Source: Acidimicrobiia bacterium (GTDB lineage Bacteria; Actinomycetota; Acidimicrobiia; IMCC26256; JAGNEX01). Taken from it: a DNA stretch of 47,972 bases. Shown one piece after another: positions 42,111 to 47,972 of the stretch (position 1 is the first letter of the stretch; each line of letters opens with the position of its first letter). Where the stretch lies: assembly GCA_018003035.1 (NCBI GenBank), contig JAGNEX010000013.1:1-47972 (forward strand), in the 5' to 3' direction. Position numbers and translations under genes: made by a program. A model generated the notes under the pieces. It did not search any database. It was not told the origin of the DNA and worked only from the letters and a program-made list of their open reading frames with translations.

Positions 42111-44153
42111 ATGCCTGACTTTGAACTGGTGTCTGAGTACGAACCGTCGGGCGATCAGCCCGCTGCCATTGAACGACTCGTCAGCGGCCTGAACGACGGG
42201 GCCAAGGCGCAGACACTCCTCGGCATTACCGGCTCTGGAAAGTCGTTCACGATCGCGAACATGCTCGCCCGGGTGAACCGCCCAGCGCTCGTCCTGGCGC
42301 CGAACAAGTCACTCGCCGCTCAGCTAGCTGCGGAGTTCAGAGAGTTTTTTCCGCACAACCGCGTTGAGTATTTCGTGTCGTACTACGACTACTACCAGCC
42401 TGAAGCGTATCTGCCGACCACCGATACCTATATCGAGAAGGATTCGGCAATCAATGACGAGATCGACCGACTTCGGCATTCCGCGACGACGGCACTCTTC
42501 GCCCGGCACGACACGATCATCGTCGCGTCGGTGTCTGCGATCTACGGTCTCGGCTCGCCTGAACAGTATTCAGAGCAACTGTTGGTACTTGACGTCGGCG
42601 ACGAGATCGATCAGCGAACCTTGCTGTCGCATCTGGTCGACATGCAGTACGACCGGAACGACTATGAGTTCAAGCGCAACAACTTCCGGGTCCGCGGCGA
42701 CACGGTCGAGATTCTGCCTGCCTACGAAGAACAGGCCGTCCGCATTGAGATGTTCGGCGACGACGTCGAGCGGATCACATCGGTTAATCCGCTGACGGGC
42801 GAAGTCATCCAGGAACTGGACCGGACGGTCATCTTCCCCGCATCGCACTATGTCACCAGCGACGAACGACTCAAGCAGGCGATCGATGGGATCGAAGAAG
42901 AACTAGCTGTCCGCCTGGCTGAGTTGGATAAGTCCTCAAAGCTTCTCGAAGCGCAGCGACTGCGGATGCGTACCAATCACGACCTAGAGATGCTGCGCGA
43001 GATGGGTCGCTGCAACGGGATCGAGAACTACTCGCGTTTCCTTGATGGGCGAAAGCCAGGGGAGCAGCCATACACACTGCTCGACTACTTCCCCGATGAC
43101 TGGATCTGCATCATCGACGAGTCCCACGTTGCCGTACCCCAAATTCATGGTCAATACGAAGGGGACCGGTCACGGAAACTCACGTTGGTGGACCATGGCT
43201 TTCGACTGCCATCGGCGATGGACAATCGCCCGCTGACCTTTGCCGAGTTCGAAGCCCATGTCGGGCAACTCGTGTTCATGAGCGCCACCCCGGGCGCGTA
43301 TGAGATCCAGAAGTCAGATCAGGTCGTGGAGCAGATTGTGCGTCCAACCGGCCTGCTCGATCCGCTCATTCAGGTCCGTCCGACCCGAGGCCAGATCGAC
43401 GACTTGGTTCATGAAATTCGTCTGCGGGAGGAGCGCGACGAACGCGTCCTGGTGACCACCCTCACCAAGAAGATGTCCGAAGACCTCACCGACTATCTCC
43501 TTGAGCTGGGGGTTCGGGTTCGGTACATGCATTCAGAGATTGAGACCCTGGAACGAGTGGAGATTCTCCGGCAGCTTCGAATGGGCGAGTTCGATGTGCT
43601 CATCGGCATCAACCTGCTGCGCGAAGGTCTCGACCTGCCCGAGGTGTCGCTCGTAGCGATCTTGGATGCCGATAAGGAAGGGTTCCTGCGGTCAGAAACA
43701 TCGCTTGTGCAGACGATCGGGCGAGCGGCCCGAAACGCCAACGGGCAGGTGATCATGTACGCCGACCGGATCACCGACTCGATGGACCGCGCAATCACAG
43801 AGACCGAACGCCGCCGCGAACGTCAGAAGCAGTACAACGCCGAACATGGCATCGAGCCCCAGACCATCCGCTCCAAAGTCAAAGACATCATGGAGATGGT
43901 TCGAGCCAGGAGCGACGGTACGGCCGTGCCGACCTTTGGTGGCCGTTCGCGCTCTGAACTTTCTTCGATGCCGAAGGACGAACTTGAACGCTTGATCGAA
44001 ACGATCGAGCAGGAGATGAAACAGGCATCCAAAGAACTGCGCTTCGAAGATGCTGCGCGCCTGCGAGACGAGGCGGCGGAACTCAGAGCCGAAGTGCTCG
44101 GAGCAAAACTCGGTGCCCGGTCTAGTCGCAAGCTCGGCGACCCCGACGACTGA
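42111..44153 (+). CDS. uvrB: Excinuclease ABC subunit B
   Basis: Damage-verifying helicase-like subunit of nucleotide excision repair. It has 680 residues. Walker A GITGSGKS is at residues 38-45; the beta-hairpin [12 protein letters not shown] at about 91-102 inserts between DNA strands; the DESH box is in [12 protein letters not shown]; the helicase C-terminal motifs [16 protein letters not shown] and [12 protein letters not shown] are intact. The C-terminal UVR motif (about 635-670, [17 protein letters not shown]) contacts UvrC. GAAGGGG is placed about 5 bases before the ATG. No LexA-like box is apparent upstream. Confidence 0.97.
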   Translation: MPDFELVSEYEPSGDQPAAIERLVSGLNDGAKAQTLLGITGSGKSFTIANMLARVNRPALVLAPNKSLAAQLAAEFREFFPHNRVEYFVSYYDYYQPEAYLPTTDTYIEKDSAINDEIDRLRHSATTALFARHDTIIVASVSAIYGLGSPEQYSEQLLVLDVGDEIDQRTLLSHLVDMQYDRNDYEFKRNNFRVRGDTVEILPAYEEQAVRIEMFGDDVERITSVNPLTGEVIQELDRTVIFPASHYVTSDERLKQAIDGIEEELAVRLAELDKSSKLLEAQRLRMRTNHDLEMLREMGRCNGIENYSRFLDGRKPGEQPYTLLDYFPDDWICIIDESHVAVPQIHGQYEGDRSRKLTLVDHGFRLPSAMDNRPLTFAEFEAHVGQLVFMSATPGAYEIQKSDQVVEQIVRPTGLLDPLIQVRPTRGQIDDLVHEIRLREERDERVLVTTLTKKMSEDLTDYLLELGVRVRYMHSEIETLERVEILRQLRMGEFDVLIGINLLREGLDLPEVSLVAILDADKEGFLRSETSLVQTIGRAARNANGQVIMYADRITDSMDRAITETERRRERQKQYNAEHGIEPQTIRSKVKDIMEMVRARSDGTAVPTFGGRSRSELSSMPKDELERLIETIEQEMKQASKELRFEDAARLRDEAAELRAEVLGAKLGARSSRKLGDPDD

Positions 44154-44250
44154 CCTGACTCACCGCGATGCTGGCGCCCTCCAACAACGGTGGGCGAATG
44201 CCACCCTAGGGACGGATGATTGTGCGGCCGTCTAGGAGCACAGACACAAC

Positions 44251-44288
44251 AAAGGGAGGGGTCCGCTTGGGTGCGGACCCCTCCCTTT
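44251..44288. terminator. Strong bidirectional terminator after uvrB
   Basis: A perfect 16-bp stem of AAAGGGAGGGGTCCGC with its complement and a 6-base loop. It stands between the converging uvrB and surface-protein genes. On the minus strand it is followed by TTTGTTGTG and on the plus strand by a weaker T-rich tail, so it can serve both. Confidence 0.85.
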
Positions 44289-44324
44289 CGGTTGGGTTAT
44301 TTCAGTGGGGGTAGTCGGTTACGT

Positions 44325-47300
44325 CTAGTTAGTTTGCTCGGAGCGACGCCGTGCGATCAAGAACAGGGCTCCAGCCAGTGTCAGCAACCCAGCAGCCGAG
44401 GCCAGTCGGAGGCTGTTTGCTCCGGTGAAGGCGACGGGGTTGTTGTTCTGCGCTGCTGCTGCTCCTGCGGTCTGGATCTCAGCGTCGTCAGTGTTGTTGG
44501 TCAGGTCTCGTTCGAGGGTTTCGGCCGAGACGATTGCGGTGTTTGTGATGATGGTGTTGGCAGGGGCGTCGACACCGGTGATGATCGTGAACTTGGCGCT
44601 CTCTCCAGGCTTGAGGGCCTGGTCAAAGTCGCACCAAACGGTCTGACCATCTGGGCTACACGTCCACCCGTCACCACGGACCGAGTCGTAGCTGAGCGTC
44701 GAAGGCATGCGGTCTTCGACACGAACTCCCTCAGCGGTGAGATCCGAAATATTGGTCACCACGACTTCCCATTCAGCGGTACCGGCCTTTGTGGAGGCCG
44801 ATGCTGATTTGGTGATCGTGAGGTCGGTTACGGGTTCTCCCGCTCCACCCGGTACTTCGGTGTTGGCCTTGGAGTTGTTGTTGTCCATCGACTTCTCGAC
44901 GTTCTTTCCGGCGACCGCAGCGTTGTTCTCGATACGGGTTCCGGCGGGGGCGTCGACCTTGGTCGTGATCGAGAAGTTGACCTTCTCACCTTCGTCAAGA
45001 CTGTCAGACGTCGAGCATTTGACGACCTGGCCTTCAGCGGAGCAGCTCCATCCGTCGGGGAGGGTAGTTGCCGAGCTGTAGGTCAATGACGGAGGCAGAT
45101 TGTCGGTAACGACAATCGGTCCTTCGGCGACACCCGGTCCGTTGTTGACAACCTCAAAGCTCCAGGTCATCTGGCCGTTTTCAATCTTGCCTGCGGTCTT
45201 GGTGAGCGACAGGTCGACCGGCTCATCAGAACCGGGAACCACTCCCTGGTCGAGGGTGAGATTCTGGGTACCGATTGGCAGCGTGACAACCGGCGTGGCC
45301 AGAACGGTGAAGCTCACTCCGTCCTTGTCGAACGTCGAGTCCACGACACCATCTGAGTCGAGTGCATCATCGTTGCCGGAGTCGGCTGCGGATGGCTGGT
45401 AGCTCGCCGGAACTACGAAGTGAACGACGTAGTCGCCAGCTTCGAGTCCGTCGAAGAGGTACATGCCGTCCTCGTCGGTCGTCGTCGTGTCCACAAGGGT
45501 GCGAACGCCGTCGACGACGGTGATCAGCCGTACTTCGATACCGGGGATTCCGACCTCGTTAGTGTCCTGAAGTCCGTTGTCGTTGGCATCGATCCAGACG
45601 TAGTTACCCAGCGACGCAGTGTCGGTGGACACACCCAAGTCGAGGGTGGGGTTGTGGTCCCCAGCCGCAAGGGTGACCGTCTGAGATTTGGCAACGACAA
45701 ACGTCTTGCCGTTGACAACGACCGTGTTGCCTGGGACACCGTCTGAGTCCTTGGCATCATCGGAGCCTTGGTTGGCCGGGGAGATGTCGTAGAACTCGGG
45801 CACCAGGAACTCGACGTAGTAAGCGCCGGGGTTCAGGTTGCCGAAGTTGTACTTGCCATCCTTGTCGGTCGTCGTGGTGGCTACCTTGACCGGCTGGCCG
45901 TTAACGGTTTGGTACAGGTCAACTGTGACACCGGCGATACCGGGCTCACCTTCGTCCTGAATGCCGTCCTTGTCACGGTCGTGCCAGACAAAGTCACCGA
46001 GCGATGCTGGCTGAGGAGCCGGGATGATTCCCTGGTCCCAAGTCAGGTCGATCTCGCCGCCTGCCAAGTTGGTCGCAGTGGTTCGGACGATGTTGTAGGT
46101 CTTGCCGTCAACGGTCACCTTTCCGTCAGTGGTTCCGTCGGAATCGGCCGCGTCGTTGTTGCCTGCGTTTGCCGGCGAGATGGTCGAGCCCTCAGGAACG
46201 AGGAACTTGATGCTGTATTCACCGTCTGGCAGTTGGTCAAAGATGTAGTTGCCGTTGGCGTCGGTGGTGGTGCTCTCGAGCTCGACGAGTTTGCCGCTAA
46301 CGACCTGCTCGAGGACAACCTTGATGCCCGGGATACCGGGTTCGTTGGTGTCTTGAACGCCGTCACCATCCACGTCGGAGAACACCTTGTCACCGATCGT
46401 GTTCTTGATCGGGATGATGCCTTGGTCAACGGTCAGGTTCTCGTCGCCGGGGTTCAACGTCACCGGGGGAGCCTTCACCACGGTGTATGTCTTACCGTCG
46501 ATGGTGATGGTCCCGCCGGGCGTACCGTCGGAGTCCTTGCCATCGTCAGAACCTTGGTCCTTCGGTGATGGGTCATTGCCCGCTGGTACGTAGAACTTCA
46601 CGCAGTACGTGCCCGGAGCCAGACCATCAAAGAGGTAGTTGCCGTTGGCGTCGGTCTTGGTGGTTGCCACCTCGACCGGGGTCTCGCCCTCTTTGCAGGT
46701 TTCCAGCACAACGATCACGCCAGGAACGCCGGGTTCGCCAGGGTCCTGGATGCCGTCGCCGTCCTTGTCTTCAAAGACTTTGTCGCCAACCGATGCAGGC
46801 TTGACGATGCCCTGGTCCCAGGTCATGTCGTTCTCACCTTCGTCGAGGGTGATCACCGGCGTCTTGACAACGGTGTAGGTCACGCCGTCGATGGTGATGG
46901 TTCCACCGGGGGTGCCGTCACTGTCCTTGGCGTCATCTCCCCCTTGGTTCGCTGGCGAAACGCCCATGTTGACCGGGATGTAGAACTTGACGCAGTAGTC
47001 GCCTGCCTCGAGATCATCGAAGAGGTAGTTGCCGTTAGCGTCAGTCGTCGTGGTCGCCACCTGAACAGGGGTAACACCTTCGCCGCAGGTCTCAAGCACC
47101 ACGATGATGCCTGGAACACCGGGCTCGCCAGCGTCCTGAACACCATCGCCATCCTTGTCCTCGAAGACCTTGTCACCCAGCGATCCGGAAGGACCCGCAG
47201 GCGCCGTCGTCGTCGTGGTTGCACCGGCCACCGTGGTGGTGGTCGTCGAAGGCATCGAGATTGTGGTGGTCGAGCCAGGGCTGCTTGTTGTTGTGGTCGC

Positions 47301-47972
47301 GCCCGCCTGAGTGGTGGTCGTCGTCGCTGGTGGCGTCACCGTGATCACAGCGATGTCGGAGTCATCCTCGTCGGTCGGGTCGTCAAGGTCGATATCGGAC
47401 GGGTTGGTCCGATCGACGATCGGGTCGCCGTCGATGTCGCCCGGCTGTGAATCGTCGTCGTCACCGTCGTCGGTCGCGATCTCGGCGCCATTTGAGTAGG
47501 CACCCAATGTCGCGTCGTCGAGCGTCAAAACGATGTCATAGGTGCGGGTCTGACCGGCGGCAAGAGGCGTGGTGTCCACGATCTCGTAGACGCCCGCTGC
47601 CTTCTCTGTCCAGGCCTGAGCAGGGCTAGTCACCTTCAACGACATCCCGTCCGGCGCAATGTCACGGACGGTGAACTGGTTGGCGGTCACGTCACCCTGG
47701 TTCTTGACCATGATGCTGTAGGTCACATCGTCACCTTCGGAGTAAGGGCCGGAGGAGGCGACGAGCTTGATCAACGCAAGGTCGTACACGGGCTTTGCCG
47801 TGGTGGTTGTCGCACCCGGGGCAGTCGTCGTGGTCGTACCCGGCGCTGCCGTCGTGGTCGTTGCACCCGGGGCAGTCGTCGTGGTCGTACCCGGCGCTGC
47901 CGTCGTGGTGGTCGCACCCGGGGCAGTCGTCGTGGTCGTACCCGGCGCTGCCGTCGTGGTGGTCGCACCCGG
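44325..47972 (-). CDS. Large SdrD-B/DUF11 repeat surface protein, 5' truncated by window edge
   Basis: The frame is open to the right edge, so the N-terminus is outside; at least 1,215 residues are present. Order from N to C: Thr/Ala/Pro/Gly repeats; a DUF11-like domain (YDLALIKLVASSGPYSEGDD); an Asp-rich stretch and Thr-rich linker; five SdrD-B-like calcium-binding domains, about 47185-45230, each starting like SLGDKVFEDKDGDGVQDAGE; two DUF11 domains (45222-44460) with paired cysteines; and a sortase-like anchor with PVAFTGAN, a membrane helix SAAGLLTLAGALFLIA and RRRSEQTN. The D-x-D-x-D-G loops are typical of calcium binding. Likely an adhesin or stalk protein on the cell surface. The sorting motif VAFTG differs from the class E consensus LAxTG at position 1. 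Confidence 0.9.
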   Translation of the reverse strand, partial: PGATTTTAAPGTTTTTAPGATTTTAAPGTTTTTAPGATTTTAAPGTTTTTAPGATTTTAKPVYDLALIKLVASSGPYSEGDDVTYSIMVKNQGDVTANQFTVRDIAPDGMSLKVTSPAQAWTEKAAGVYEIVDTTPLAAGQTRTYDIVLTLDDATLGAYSNGAEIATDDGDDDDSQPGDIDGDPIVDRTNPSDIDLDDPTDEDDSDIAVITVTPPATTTTTQAGATTTTSSPGSTTTISMPSTTTTTVAGATTTTTAPAGPSGSLGDKVFEDKDGDGVQDAGEPGVPGIIVVLETCGEGVTPVQVATTTTDANGNYLFDDLEAGDYCVKFYIPVNMGVSPANQGGDDAKDSDGTPGGTITIDGVTYTVVKTPVITLDEGENDMTWDQGIVKPASVGDKVFEDKDGDGIQDPGEPGVPGVIVVLETCKEGETPVEVATTKTDANGNYLFDGLAPGTYCVKFYVPAGNDPSPKDQGSDDGKDSDGTPGGTITIDGKTYTVVKAPPVTLNPGDENLTVDQGIIPIKNTIGDKVFSDVDGDGVQDTNEPGIPGIKVVLEQVVSGKLVELESTTTDANGNYIFDQLPDGEYSIKFLVPEGSTISPANAGNNDAADSDGTTDGKVTVDGKTYNIVRTTATNLAGGEIDLTWDQGIIPAPQPASLGDFVWHDRDKDGIQDEGEPGIAGVTVDLYQTVNGQPVKVATTTTDKDGKYNFGNLNPGAYYVEFLVPEFYDISPANQGSDDAKDSDGVPGNTVVVNGKTFVVAKSQTVTLAAGDHNPTLDLGVSTDTASLGNYVWIDANDNGLQDTNEVGIPGIEVRLITVVDGVRTLVDTTTTDEDGMYLFDGLEAGDYVVHFVVPASYQPSAADSGNDDALDSDGVVDSTFDKDGVSFTVLATPVVTLPIGTQNLTLDQGVVPGSDEPVDLSLTKTAGKIENGQMTWSFEVVNNGPGVAEGPIVVTDNLPPSLTYSSATTLPDGWSCSAEGQVVKCSTSDSLDEGEKVNFSITTKVDAPAGTRIENNAAVAGKNVEKSMDNNNSKANTEVPGGAGEPVTDLTITKSASASTKAGTAEWEVVVTNISDLTAEGVRVEDRMPSTLSYDSVRGDGWTCSPDGQTVWCDFDQALKPGESAKFTIITGVDAPANTIITNTAIVSAETLERDLTNNTDDAEIQTAGAAAAQNNNPVAFTGANSLRLASAAGLLTLAGALFLIARRRSEQTN
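47812..47972 (-). repeat. 51-bp tandem repeats encoding Thr/Ala/Pro/Gly units
   Basis: Units begin at 47812, 47863, 47914 and 47965 (spacing exactly 51 bases), each nearly identical apart from a few third-position changes, and continue out of the window. Each unit codes in frame for 17 residues of the GATTTTAAPGTTTTTAP type. They form a mucin-like, potentially glycosylated stalk and are likely length-variable. Confidence 0.9.

Noticed and set aside
44425..44646. A plus-strand ORF starting like a signal peptide (MKATGLLFCAAAAPAVWISA)
   Set aside because: It is the antisense of the surface protein's last domain and anchor; the hydrophobic run is a shadow.
47812..47972. Regular 51-base repeats as a possible CRISPR array
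   Set aside because: The units are contiguous without unique spacers and code in frame for Thr-rich peptide.

Overview
The window looks like a chromosomal segment of a high-GC actinobacterium, most likely a deep-branching, non-mycobacterial lineage such as Acidimicrobiia. The class is inferred; the phylum is well supported. Markers are a mycothiol synthase (MshD), a PdtaR-type ANTAR response regulator, and a gene order (his cluster, trp cluster, then pdtaR - polA - rpsA - coaE - uvrB) that I recall as parallel to the Mycobacterium tuberculosis chromosome. Unlike mycobacteria, which use the bifunctional PriA, this genome carries both HisA and a dedicated TrpF.

Layout. 1-5 kb: the 3' part of dnaE (its start lies left of the window), a hypothetical protein and an ABC1/UbiB-type kinase. 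5-7.8 kb, minus strand: a compact operon of a 67-residue helical protein, mshD, rlmN and a small membrane protein. 7.9-13.2 kb: hisD-hisC-hisB-hisH-hisA-hisF, mostly with overlapping or near-overlapping stops and starts. 13.3-16.7 kb, minus: a lipoprotein, a GH36 alpha-galactosidase and a COG2945-type alpha/beta hydrolase. 16.8-25.6 kb: hisI overlapping trpE, then ygfZ, then (after a minus-strand GH1 beta-glucosidase with a very long acidic tail) trpC, trpF, trpB and trpA. 25.6-30.3 kb: a Bcp peroxiredoxin, an LCP cell-wall ligase with a long disordered N-terminus, an MFS transporter with a soluble N-terminal domain, a small membrane protein and tRNA-Leu(CAA). 30.4-34.1 kb: a lipid-related group of FabH-like ketoacyl synthase, an unannotated 34-residue peptide, a WS/DGAT acyltransferase and a phosphopantetheinyl transferase. 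34.1-44.2 kb: L,D-transpeptidase lipoprotein, coiled-coil protein, pdtaR, polA, a methyltransferase, rpsA, coaE and uvrB. 44.3 kb to the right edge, minus: the 3' part of a giant Thr-rich, SdrD-B/DUF11 repeat surface protein ending in a sortase-like anchor.

How the genes work together. HisD, C, B, H, A, F and I supply most of histidine synthesis (hisG and hisE are not here), and TrpE, C, F, B and A most of tryptophan synthesis (trpG and trpD are not here). The two pathways meet physically at the hisI/trpE overlap. DnaE, PolA and UvrB are replication and repair genes; RpsA, RlmN and tRNA-Leu serve translation. The LCP protein, L,D-transpeptidase and repeat surface protein shape the envelope.

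Six genes (the COG2945 hydrolase, GH1, trpC, trpF, MFS and polA) have a TANNNT -10-like hexamer 6-8 bases before the ATG and no Shine-Dalgarno sequence, which indicates leaderless transcripts. Four of the six hexamers are the identical TACCAT. No insertion sequence, prophage, CRISPR array or other defence system was recognised. No gene-free stretch exceeds about 175 bases. The best candidates for something undescribed are the 34-residue acidic-ridge peptide at 31557-31661 and the acidic tail on the GH1 enzyme.
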